A DNA stretch of 17,221 nt. Origin: Bacteroidaceae bacterium. Its GTDB lineage: Bacteria; Bacteroidota; Bacteroidia; Bacteroidales; Barnesiellaceae_A. Location: contig JAFZDG010000209.1 in the NCBI GenBank assembly GCA_017561285.1, positions 1 to 17,221 of the forward strand. The letters run 5' to 3'. This document shows, one piece after another, positions 7,974 to 16,118 of this stretch; positions within the stretch are counted from its first letter, which is position 1; every line of letters begins with the position of its first letter. Made by a program: the position numbers and the translations under genes. A model generated the notes under the pieces. It was given only the letters and a program-made list of their open reading frames with translations, searched no databases and was not told the origin of the DNA.

Positions 7974-10253
7974 ATGCGTAAAATATTACTTTCACTCTTC
8001 TCAATGGCTCTTGCCACATCGGCTATGATGGCGCAAGAGAGTGTTGTTACAGCCGGAAAATGGCAAGTTACTGCCAACGAGACAACCGGCAAAGTTACCA
8101 TCGTGTATGGCGATGAAACAATAGTCTCGGGAAACGAGGCCGAGTGGGGCCTCAGAGATGCAAAGAAGACCTTTGCTTCGCTCACCGATATCGCTGTCTC
8201 GCACAACGATTATCAAGATGAATTTGGCTCGGGTAAGCAACTTATCGTAAGCGGTATGACTACCCAAGCACCTATAACCAAGATTATTCATACATACTAT
8301 ATATATAGCGACAGGGATTATATCCTCACCGATGTCGTATTGGAAGGCAACGAGCAGTTGGAAATAAACTATATTGCTCCCATCCGTTCTACCGGCTCTG
8401 CAAATATACTCGATGCCGGTACCAACTACTTCCTCTACGTACCCTTCGACAACGATGGTTGGACTCGCTACGAAACTCGCAAGTTTGGTGAGCATCACCC
8501 CACTTGCTACGAGGTAAGTGTATTCTTCAACAACGATAGTCGCCGAGGTCTTGTGACCGGCTCTATCGAGCACGATACATGGAAAACCGGTGTTTCTTCG
8601 GAGACTACCGGAGAGACTACACTCAAATGGCTCACTGTATTCAACGGTGTAACATCGAAAGGTGGTACACGCGACAACGATCCTCATGGTGCAGTGAAGG
8701 CTCGCCGCGTTGAGTCATCAAAAATGATGATTGGTTACTTTACCGATTGGCGACGTGGTATGGAAACATATGCCGACCTCTGTGCCATTGTGCATCCACA
8801 ACTCCCCTTCAGAGGTGAGAAGCCTTTTGGTTGGAACAGTTGGGGTGTGCTGCAAACCAACATCAAGCCCCAATATGCCATTGAGGTGTCGGACTACTTT
8901 GCCGATGTATTGGCTCCTGCCGGCTTTGTAGGTGCCGATGGTGTTGTTTACATTGGTCTCGACTCGTGGTGGAACGAAAACTTCGGTGTGCGCGATCATG
9001 GTAAGTTTGTCAAAAATTGTGCCGAAAATAACCAGTATGCCGGTATCTATTGGACACCTTTTGCCGACTGGGGTAAGAACGAAAGCGGCGTAATGCCTTC
9101 GGGTGGTGCCGGCAACTATACTTGGGGCGATGCCTGGTTGCGCGACAGCAACGGAAATCCTCAAGAGTTGGATGGTGCTATCGCTCTCGATCCCACTCAC
9201 CCGGCTACTTTGGGCCGTATCAAAGCCGAGTTTGAAAAATACCTAAAATGGGGTTATAAGTTTGTTAAACTCGACTTTATGACACATGGCGCGCTCGAGG
9301 GTAAACACTACGATGAATCGGTACAAACAGGTTTGCAAGCCTACAACAAAGCGATGGAGTATATAGCCTCGTTTGCCGGTGATAGTATGTTCATCAACCT
9401 CTCTATTGCTCCGCTTTTCCCTGCCCATCACGCACATGGCCGCCGCATTGCTTGCGATGCTTTCAGCTCGTTGGGCAATGCCGAATATACACTCAACTCT
9501 ACCGGTTATGGCTGGTGGCTCGACCACTGTTATTCATACAACGATGCCGACCACGTGGTATTGTCGGGACAAACAATCACAATCAACCGCGTACGCCTCA
9601 CTTCTTCATACATCACCGGTAGTGTTATCTTGGGCGATGACCTCTCGGCCGGTGGTGATAGCGAGGCTAAAAAACGCCTCGAAGAGTTGGCCGGAAATAA
9701 AGAGGTGGTGGCTATGGCTCACCAAACAAAAGCCTTCTATCCCGTTGAGGCCAATCAAGGACACCCTGCTCCCAACTTGTTTATGTATGAGGTGGCCGAT
9801 ACCGTATATTTGGCTGCTCTCAACTACGAGTCAGGTCGCCGTTATGACTTTACTATAGACTTCGACCGCTTGGGCTTAACAACCGGAACCGAGTATGTCG
9901 TGCGGGAGTTGTGGACCGGTCACGATGTATTGGCTACCGAGAGCTTCGAAGAGACTGTACGTCGTGCCGATGCTTCAATCTATAAGATTTATCCCAAACC
10001 CATCGATAACAGCGTAGAGGGCGTACCCTGTAACGAAACTCGTTGCTACTACGATGGTCTGGCCGGTGAGGTGCGTATGAAAGGCACTTCATACTTGGTA
10101 GAAAGCTATGTTTACACCGTAGGTGGTACTTGCGTATATGCTACACACGAGTCTCACGATACTGTAGATGTAAACCATCTGCCTGCAGGTGCATATTTCT
10201 ATCGCGGACTCGATGCCGAGGGCAACAGCATCGTGTGCAAATTTGTGAAATAA
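7974..10253 (+). CDS. Secreted clan GH-D (GH27/GH36-like) alpha-galactosidase-type glycosidase, copy 1
   Basis: This 759-residue secreted enzyme has a signal peptide at 1-20 (cleavage after M-M-A), an N-terminal beta-sandwich at ~21-280 and a (beta/alpha)8 barrel starting at G-W-N-S-W-G (286-291). I-G-L-D-S-W-W (Asp330) corresponds to the substrate-binding D-D-x-W strand of GH27. K-L-D-F has the likely nucleophile Asp434, and R-R-I-A-C-D has the likely acid/base Asp495. The 61-residue spacing equals that of human alpha-galactosidase A (Asp170/Asp231). Y-N-D-A-D is the counterpart of W-N-D-P-D, and N-K-E-V-V-A-M-A-H-Q marks the barrel end. A C-terminal beta domain is followed by a T9SS-like sorting domain (~691-759: V-Y-T-V-G-G-T, P-A-G-A-Y-F-Y, terminal C-K-F-V-K). 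Alpha-galactosidase is most likely, but alpha-N-acetylgalactosaminidase, beta-L-arabinopyranosidase or another GH-D activity is possible. It follows a strong terminator and so should start a new transcript. Confidence 0.87.
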   Translation: MRKILLSLFSMALATSAMMAQESVVTAGKWQVTANETTGKVTIVYGDETIVSGNEAEWGLRDAKKTFASLTDIAVSHNDYQDEFGSGKQLIVSGMTTQAPITKIIHTYYIYSDRDYILTDVVLEGNEQLEINYIAPIRSTGSANILDAGTNYFLYVPFDNDGWTRYETRKFGEHHPTCYEVSVFFNNDSRRGLVTGSIEHDTWKTGVSSETTGETTLKWLTVFNGVTSKGGTRDNDPHGAVKARRVESSKMMIGYFTDWRRGMETYADLCAIVHPQLPFRGEKPFGWNSWGVLQTNIKPQYAIEVSDYFADVLAPAGFVGADGVVYIGLDSWWNENFGVRDHGKFVKNCAENNQYAGIYWTPFADWGKNESGVMPSGGAGNYTWGDAWLRDSNGNPQELDGAIALDPTHPATLGRIKAEFEKYLKWGYKFVKLDFMTHGALEGKHYDESVQTGLQAYNKAMEYIASFAGDSMFINLSIAPLFPAHHAHGRRIACDAFSSLGNAEYTLNSTGYGWWLDHCYSYNDADHVVLSGQTITINRVRLTSSYITGSVILGDDLSAGGDSEAKKRLEELAGNKEVVAMAHQTKAFYPVEANQGHPAPNLFMYEVADTVYLAALNYESGRRYDFTIDFDRLGLTTGTEYVVRELWTGHDVLATESFEETVRRADASIYKIYPKPIDNSVEGVPCNETRCYYDGLAGEVRMKGTSYLVESYVYTVGGTCVYATHESHDTVDVNHLPAGAYFYRGLDAEGNSIVCKFVK

Positions 10254-10269
10254 AAACCTTAAAAAAACT

Positions 10270-10304
10270 ACACCGATAAGTAGCTTTGTGCTACCTATCG
10301 GTGT
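10270..10304. promoter_or_regulatory. Inverted repeat between the two GH-D genes; hairpin or operator, not a normal terminator
   Basis: The arms 10270-10284 and 10290-10304 pair over 15 positions with one mismatch, leaving a 5-nt loop, TTTGT. A run of A lies on the upstream side (10261-10267), and no T-run follows on the + strand, so it does not look like a terminator for the + strand genes. The loop region contains TAGCTTTG (10281-10288), which matches the TAnnTTTG -7 promoter consensus, without a visible -33 partner. It could be an mRNA stabiliser or attenuator, or an operator centred on a promoter. Confidence 0.5.
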
Positions 10305-10321
10305 GCTAATATACAAAAGTT

Positions 10322-12580
10322 ATGTCGAGAAATCTACTCATATTATTCGTATTATCTTTGGCTGCCTCTGTGGGTGTGGCGCAGGATGTGGAAGTGAATG
10401 CCGGTAAATGGAGCGTTACTGTTAACGAAACATCGGGTATAGCCGATATTGTGTACGATGGCAAGGTGTTGATAAACAACAACGAAGCTGAATGGGGCGT
10501 TGAAGACGACCGACAAGCTTTCTCGACACTCTCCGACATAAAAATAGAGCAACAACCTCTTAACGATGCTTTTGGATCGGGTACTATGCTTGCAGTGTCG
10601 GGTACTGCCGAAAATGCTCGCACTACTGTTACTCACACCTACTACATCTACAGCAACCGCGATTACATCCTTACCGATGTAAAACTGACAAGCAACAGCG
10701 AGCTGGCAATAAACAAAATTGCACCCGTGCGCAGTAGTAGCACAACACAAATACTCGATGCCGGTAGCAATCTGCACTTGTCGGTACCCTTCGACAACGA
10801 TGAGTGGGTGCGCTATGAGACCTCTAAGTTTGGTCGCACCCACCGTTCATCTTACGAGGTATCGGCTCTCTTCAACAACGATAGCCGTCAAGGTTTTGTT
10901 GTGGGTTCTATCACACACGATATGTGGAAAACCGGAATAGAAATAACCACGAAAGCCGAGGATAAGATGACCTCGATAAGCATCTGCAATGGAGCTGCAA
11001 GCAAAGCCGGTACTCGTGACGATGATCCTCATGGTACAGTGCGTGGCAATGAAGTTAGCTCATCTAAAATTATGATTGGTTACTTTGCCGATTGGCGACG
11101 TGGTATGGAGACATATGCCGACCTTTGTGCTACCGTACACCTCCGATTGCCCTTTGCCGGGGCCAAACCTATGGGTTGGAACAGTTGGGGTGTGATACAA
11201 GAAAAAATCACCCGCAAACAAGCCGTAGATGTATCGGACTTCTTTGCCGACAGCCTGCAAAGTGTAGGTTTCCACACCGAAGATAACGTAGTATATATCG
11301 GCCTCGACTCTTACTGGGACAACTTCAATATACGCGACCATACCGCTTTTGTTCGCAATTGTCGCGAGAATGGACAGAAGGCTGGTATCTATTGGACCCC
11401 CTTTGTAGATTGGGGCAACTGGGCCGATGGCACACTGCCCGACGGATCGAAACATGCCGATGCTTGGTTGCGCGACAGCAACGGCAACCCCCTCAAACGC
11501 ACCGGTGCTACGGCTTTCGATCCCACACACCCCGGTACGCAAGCTCGTATAAAGAGACAACTGGAGCAATTTATAGATTGGGGGTATGAGTACATAAAGC
11601 TCGACTTTATGATTCATGGCATACTCGAGGGTGTACACTACGATAAAAACGTTTACACCGGTGTGCAAGCCTACAATGTGGGTATGAACTACATCAAAGA
11701 AATCATTGGCGATAAGATGTTTATCAACCTCTCAATAGCCCCGTTATTCCCGGCTCACCAGGCACATAGCCGCCGCATTGCTTGCGATGCTTATGCCTCA
11801 TTGAGCAATAGCGAGTACACACTCAACTCTACTGCCTACAGTTGGTGGCTCGACCATTGCTACACATACAACGATGCCGACAATGTGGTAATGAAAGGCG
11901 AAATAGAGCAGGCCAATCGCGTACGTTTCACATCGTCATACATCACCGGTATTGTTATCCTCGGCGATGAATTTACCGATGCCGGCGATGCCGGTGCCAA
12001 GGAGCGCGCCCATCTTTTGGCCGGCAACAACGAGATGGTGCAAATGGCCTATCAGACCAAAGCATTCTATCCCGTTGATGCCATTGAAGGCAATAACTCG
12101 CCCAACTTCTTTATGTACACAGTTGCCGATACAACCTATTTGGCAGGACTCAACTTTACCGGAAAACGACTCAAAGCCAATCTCGATTTCGACCGTTTGG
12201 GCTTGACCACCGGTACAGAGTATGTTGTACGTGAGTTGTGGACCGGCGATGAGGTAGTGGCTTCGGAAACCTACGAAATCATCATACCTCGCTCTGATGC
12301 AGCAGTATATAAGATATACCCCAAACCCATAGGTGGCAGTGTCGATATTTTGCCTTATGATGCTACTCGATGCTACTACGATGCTTATATGGGAGAGGTG
12401 CGCACCAAGAGTGTGTCGCATATGATAGAGAGCTATGTATATGCCATAGGTGGTGCTTGCGTGGCTACTATACAAGGGGCGCACGATGCCGTAGATGTAA
12501 AGGCTTTGCCGACAGGAGTATATCTATATCGCGGACTCGATGCCAATGGCAATAGTGTAACATATAAATTTACAAAATAG
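10322..12580 (+). CDS. Secreted clan GH-D (GH27/GH36-like) alpha-galactosidase-type glycosidase, copy 2
   Basis: This is a 752-residue paralogue of the preceding enzyme, colinear throughout and 68 nt downstream. Residues 1-20 are a signal peptide (cleavage after G-V-A). The barrel begins at G-W-N-S-W-G (285-290). Substrate-binding Asp329 lies in G-L-D-S-Y-W, the likely nucleophile Asp428 in I-K-L-D-F, and the likely acid/base Asp489 in R-R-I-A-C-D, again 61 residues apart. All catalytic positions are retained, so both copies should be active. The loop after barrel strand 3 is shorter (W-G-N-W-A-D-G against a Gly-rich insertion in copy 1), a place where substrate choice could differ. The C-terminus repeats the T9SS-like tail (V-Y-A-I-G-G-A, T-G-V-Y-L-Y, terminal Y-K-F-T-K). 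No terminator separates it from the following propeller gene (35-nt gap), so co-transcription is likely. Confidence 0.87.
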   Translation: MSRNLLILFVLSLAASVGVAQDVEVNAGKWSVTVNETSGIADIVYDGKVLINNNEAEWGVEDDRQAFSTLSDIKIEQQPLNDAFGSGTMLAVSGTAENARTTVTHTYYIYSNRDYILTDVKLTSNSELAINKIAPVRSSSTTQILDAGSNLHLSVPFDNDEWVRYETSKFGRTHRSSYEVSALFNNDSRQGFVVGSITHDMWKTGIEITTKAEDKMTSISICNGAASKAGTRDDDPHGTVRGNEVSSSKIMIGYFADWRRGMETYADLCATVHLRLPFAGAKPMGWNSWGVIQEKITRKQAVDVSDFFADSLQSVGFHTEDNVVYIGLDSYWDNFNIRDHTAFVRNCRENGQKAGIYWTPFVDWGNWADGTLPDGSKHADAWLRDSNGNPLKRTGATAFDPTHPGTQARIKRQLEQFIDWGYEYIKLDFMIHGILEGVHYDKNVYTGVQAYNVGMNYIKEIIGDKMFINLSIAPLFPAHQAHSRRIACDAYASLSNSEYTLNSTAYSWWLDHCYTYNDADNVVMKGEIEQANRVRFTSSYITGIVILGDEFTDAGDAGAKERAHLLAGNNEMVQMAYQTKAFYPVDAIEGNNSPNFFMYTVADTTYLAGLNFTGKRLKANLDFDRLGLTTGTEYVVRELWTGDEVVASETYEIIIPRSDAAVYKIYPKPIGGSVDILPYDATRCYYDAYMGEVRTKSVSHMIESYVYAIGGACVATIQGAHDAVDVKALPTGVYLYRGLDANGNSVTYKFTK

Positions 12581-12615
12581 CACATTATTACTTTAATTTT
12601 TAAATTATATTTATT

Positions 12616-15600
12616 ATGAAAAAAACTGCAATTTTAGCTCTATTTGCAAGCCTGTTTGTAGGCTCTGCAATAGCTGAGCCTGTGGCTCCTACATGGGAAT
12701 ATCCTCAAAGCCAATTGTGGTATGAGTGGACACAAGGAGGCTCAGGTCAATTTGGTGACATCAACAATGATGGCAATTTGGATCTCTTGCTATCAAGCCA
12801 AGACCGAACTGTAATCTATGAGGCCAACGGTGGCTGGTATGGCAACAAAATAACCGAGGGTTTTGGCGACCTTCGTTATGGTGATAGCAACTGGATTGAC
12901 TACAATAACGATGGAAATCTCGATTTTATCATCATCGCTTGTACCAATACCGGTGATCCTTACAACACAAGTTCAGTCTCTTTGTATAAAAATGTTGACG
13001 GAACATCATTTGTAAAAGATGAAGAGAATAGTGCCGTATTGGCCGAAGCAAAGGTATATGTACCCAATGCCGATCTTGATAATATGGAACTTCAATTCCA
13101 CCGCGTAGCAAGTGGTGACTTCAACAACGACGGTTGGGTAGATGTAATTATCAGCGGCGAGCCTGCCTCGGGATATGACCACTGGCGATTGACCAAATTG
13201 TTCTGGAACAACAACGGAACATTTGAAGCCGACCAAAGCGGTGCCATCGAGCAAGTGAACAACAACGGTGCTTTTGTAGCCGACTTCGACAACGATGGTT
13301 ATATGGACTTCGTAGTAGGTGGTTATGCCGATACTGCCGGCAAGCAAGTAACCGGTATATACTTCAGCAACGGTGATAAGACCTTCACACAATTGTATCT
13401 CGATGGTTGCCAAGCCGGTAATCTCCTTGTTACAGATGTTAACAACGACAGTTATCAAGATATTCTCGTATCGGGATATGGTGCTTTCAATGGTATCGGC
13501 TTGTTTGTTAACAATGGTGATAGAACATTCACCTATAAGTCTCGCGATGAGATAGGTCTTTCGGAAAACGAAAACTGGCAATGGTCTTCATGTCGTTCGT
13601 ATATGGTAGCCGGCGACTTGAACAACGATGGTTATAACGATATCGTAACCCATTCTAAGTGGGACGGTACTGCCAAATACACACAAATTTTGCTCAATAA
13701 CGGCGATTGCACCTTTACACGCAACACCAATCACAACAACATTGCAGTGCGCAATGGTGGTGTAAGCATCTTTGACTTCAACCACGATGGTCGTCTCGAT
13801 GTTCACGCATTTGGTTATGGTGGTGAGAATGGTGAATTGAACCCCTACTATATCGAGAAACAAGACGAGAACGGTAAGGCTTGGTTCAATAACTTTATGG
13901 TAAATACAACAGAGGCTACTGCATACACAGCTCCTACAACACCTCGTATGGCTGCTTTTGAGCAAGTAGAAGGCGATGTAGTGCTTACATGGGATGCTGC
14001 AACCGATGCCATCTCTGGCGAAGCAGGTATCCGTTACAACGTATATGCCAAGAATCTTGTATCGGGTGAGGTGTCAATGGTAGCTCCTGCCAATATCGAG
14101 ACCGGTGCTCTCAAGTTTACAAACCACGCTACTTTCCTCAATGGTACATCTTATACTTTCAAGGGTATGAATGCTGCCGATTATGAGTTTGGTGTACAAG
14201 CCATCAACAATGGTAACGTTGCAAGTGCGTTTGCAGTTTGTTATCCTGCTGTAGCTGAGTTTGTTCCTACTTGGACATATCCTCAAAGCAAATTGTGGTA
14301 TGAATATACACAAGGCGGTTCAGCTCAATTTGGCGACTTCAACAATGATGACAACCTCGACCTCCTCCTTGCCAACCAAGACAAAACAGTCCTCTACGAG
14401 TATAACAACGCATTGTATGAAAACAAAATCTTCGATGGCCTTGACGACCTCCGCTACGGTGGCTTACAATGGCTCGACTATAACAACGATGGTTATCTCG
14501 ATTTTGTAATGGTTGCTTGCACCGACAAAAACAATGTCAAAGGAACAAGTACTGTAAGCCTTTACAAAAACCTTAACGGTACCGGCTTTGAAAAAGACGA
14601 AGCCAACAGCGCTATCTTGGCTGCGGCAAAGGTTTATGTACCCGTTGGAGCCTCTGTTCAACCCGGTCGCATCGCATGTGGCGACTTCAACAACGATGGT
14701 TGGATTGACGTTGTATTCAGTGGAGAGCCTGCCGATGGTTATGATCACTGGCGCTTGACTAAGTTGTTCTGGAACAACCAAGGTACTTTTGAGGCCGACA
14801 CTACTCCCATCGAGCAAGTAAATAACAACGGTACTTACGTAGCCGACCTCGATAACGATGGCTTTATGGACTTCATCGCAGGTGGTTACTCTGACAGTGT
14901 AGGCAAACAAGTTGTAAACGTATTCTTCAGCAACGGTGACAAGACCTTCACAATGGAAACTCTTGAGCACGGTTGCCAAGAAGGAAGCCTCTTGATTATG
15001 GATGCCGACAACGATGGCAACCAAGATATTTTTGTATCGGGTTACGGTACAGACAACGGTATCTTCATGCACAAGAACAATGGCGACCGCACATTCACAT
15101 TCAAGTCAAACAGCGAAATAGGTCTTTCAGATAGCGGCGATGGCGCTTGGGGTTGGGCTTCTTGTCGTGCATATATGGTAGCCGGTGACTTGAACAACGA
15201 TGGTTACAACGACATCGTTACTCACTGCCAATGGGATGGTTCTAACCAATATACCAACATTGCTCTCAATAATGGCGATGGTACATTCACACAAAACGCC
15301 AACCACGCAGGTGCTTCTGTACGTGAAGGTGGTGTAAGCATCTTCGACTATAACCACGATGGCCGTCTCGACGTTCATGTATATGGTTGGGGTGATGTTC
15401 CCTCACAACACCCCAGAGGTGAGGACTTGAACTGGTTCAATATTATTATGCAAAACGATATTTACGTACGTCCCTACTCAGCTCCTGTTATGTTCAATAC
15501 ATACTATGAGCAAGCCGGTGACGATGTATTGTTGAAGTGGGATGCTGCATATGACGAGATTACCGGCGATGCAGGTATCCGCTACAACGTATATGCCAAG

Positions 15601-16032
15601 AATCTTGTATCGGGTGAGGTGTCAATGGTAGCGCCTGCCAACATCGAAACCGGTTATCTCAAGTTTACTAACCACGGTTCGTTCCTCAATGCTACATCTT
15701 ATACATTCAAAGGTATGATTGCCGAGAACTATGAGTTTGGTGTACAAGCTATCAACAATGGTAATGTAGCCGGTGAGTTTGTGACTTGTGTTCTCAATCC
15801 TTTGACATCGGTTGAGGGTGTAGAGGTAGCTGCTACTGTGAAAGTGTTTGCATTTGGTGGCGACATTCGCATCATCAACAATGGAGAGGTTGCCAACTAT
15901 GCAGTATATGCTGTAAACGGTATGCAAGTTGCTGCCGGTAACGTTGCCGCCAACGGTACTGTAACTGTAAATGCCGATAAGGGTGTTTACATTGTTAAGG
16001 CCGGTACACAAGTTGTGAAAGTAGTTCTCTAA
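12616..16032 (+). CDS. Giant secreted protein with two seven-bladed propeller plus Fn3 modules and one T9SS tail
   Basis: This 1138-residue protein has a signal peptide at 1-20 (cleavage after A-I-A). Module 1 (~25-545) has Ca-loops starting at Asp 48, 95, 168, 223, 274, 334 and 387, then an Fn3-like domain from ~440. Module 2 (~551-1063) has loops at Asp 574, 621, 690, 744, 796, 858 and 911, then an Fn3-like domain from ~957. Corresponding loops are offset by 521-526 residues, showing duplication of the entire unit. Residues ~1065-1138 are a T9SS type A-like sorting domain very close to that of the propeller protein at 5900-7825 (V-Y-A-V-N-G, G-V-Y-I-V, terminal V-V-K-V-V-L). Two loops are degenerate: D-V-N-N-D-S in blade 5 of module 1 and D-F-N-N-D-D in blade 1 of module 2. 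No catalytic motif was recognised. The context, behind two glycosidases, suggests multivalent glycan binding at the cell surface; this is inference. Confidence 0.88.
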   Translation: MKKTAILALFASLFVGSAIAEPVAPTWEYPQSQLWYEWTQGGSGQFGDINNDGNLDLLLSSQDRTVIYEANGGWYGNKITEGFGDLRYGDSNWIDYNNDGNLDFIIIACTNTGDPYNTSSVSLYKNVDGTSFVKDEENSAVLAEAKVYVPNADLDNMELQFHRVASGDFNNDGWVDVIISGEPASGYDHWRLTKLFWNNNGTFEADQSGAIEQVNNNGAFVADFDNDGYMDFVVGGYADTAGKQVTGIYFSNGDKTFTQLYLDGCQAGNLLVTDVNNDSYQDILVSGYGAFNGIGLFVNNGDRTFTYKSRDEIGLSENENWQWSSCRSYMVAGDLNNDGYNDIVTHSKWDGTAKYTQILLNNGDCTFTRNTNHNNIAVRNGGVSIFDFNHDGRLDVHAFGYGGENGELNPYYIEKQDENGKAWFNNFMVNTTEATAYTAPTTPRMAAFEQVEGDVVLTWDAATDAISGEAGIRYNVYAKNLVSGEVSMVAPANIETGALKFTNHATFLNGTSYTFKGMNAADYEFGVQAINNGNVASAFAVCYPAVAEFVPTWTYPQSKLWYEYTQGGSAQFGDFNNDDNLDLLLANQDKTVLYEYNNALYENKIFDGLDDLRYGGLQWLDYNNDGYLDFVMVACTDKNNVKGTSTVSLYKNLNGTGFEKDEANSAILAAAKVYVPVGASVQPGRIACGDFNNDGWIDVVFSGEPADGYDHWRLTKLFWNNQGTFEADTTPIEQVNNNGTYVADLDNDGFMDFIAGGYSDSVGKQVVNVFFSNGDKTFTMETLEHGCQEGSLLIMDADNDGNQDIFVSGYGTDNGIFMHKNNGDRTFTFKSNSEIGLSDSGDGAWGWASCRAYMVAGDLNNDGYNDIVTHCQWDGSNQYTNIALNNGDGTFTQNANHAGASVREGGVSIFDYNHDGRLDVHVYGWGDVPSQHPRGEDLNWFNIIMQNDIYVRPYSAPVMFNTYYEQAGDDVLLKWDAAYDEITGDAGIRYNVYAKNLVSGEVSMVAPANIETGYLKFTNHGSFLNATSYTFKGMIAENYEFGVQAINNGNVAGEFVTCVLNPLTSVEGVEVAATVKVFAFGGDIRIINNGEVANYAVYAVNGMQVAAGNVAANGTVTVNADKGVYIVKAGTQVVKVVL
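12688..14250 (+). repeat. Intragenic duplicated module, copy 1 (propeller + Fn3-like)
   Basis: This copy runs from the P-T-W-E-Y-P-Q-S motif, just after the signal peptide, through seven Ca-loop blades and an Fn3-like domain. It aligns colinearly with copy 2. The best conserved DNA is in the Fn3-like part: bases 14035-14084 are identical to 15583-15632, a 50-nt run, while third codon positions differ widely elsewhere. Confidence 0.9.
14266..15806 (+). repeat. Intragenic duplicated module, copy 2 (propeller + Fn3-like)
   Basis: This copy starts at P-T-W-T-Y-P-Q-S and repeats the order of copy 1. Blade motifs keep their identity by position: blade 3 of both copies has S-G-E-P-A then Y-D-H-W-R-L-T-K-L-F-W-N-N, and blade 6 of both has M-V-A-G-D-L-N-N-D-G-Y-N-D-I-V-T-H. 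The duplication was therefore of a complete seven-bladed unit, not of single blades. Confidence 0.9.
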
Positions 16033-16047
16033 TATACTACAACGTAC

Positions 16048-16092
16048 AGAGAGGTGTCATTCGGTGTTGTACGGTGACACCTCTCTTTTCTT
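16048..16092 (+). terminator. Rho-independent terminator after the double-propeller gene
   Basis: A perfect 12-bp stem is formed by 16048-16059 (AGAGAGGTGTCA) and 16075-16086, with a 15-nt loop, followed by the modest T-run TTTCTT. It begins 15 nt after the stop. Flanking CGTAC (16043-16047) and GTACG (16069-16073) could pair as a competing stem. It closes the GH-D/propeller unit before the epimerase gene. Confidence 0.75.
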
Positions 16093-16118
16093 ATCAAACA
16101 CTTTTGTAAAATTGTAAA

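Noticed and set aside
7974..12580. GH31 assignment for the two tandem glycosidases
   Set aside because: The G-W-N-S-W-G start of the barrel, the D-S-W-W strand and the 61-residue spacing of the two catalytic Asp residues fit clan GH-D; the GH31 W-x-D-M-N-E motif is absent.
12757..15372. Ca-loop motifs read as dockerin repeats of a cellulosome-like system
   Set aside because: Dockerins have two loops about 35 residues apart in a 60-70-residue domain. Here seven loops per module are 47-73 residues apart with beta-rich sequence between, as in FG-GAP/VCBS propellers.
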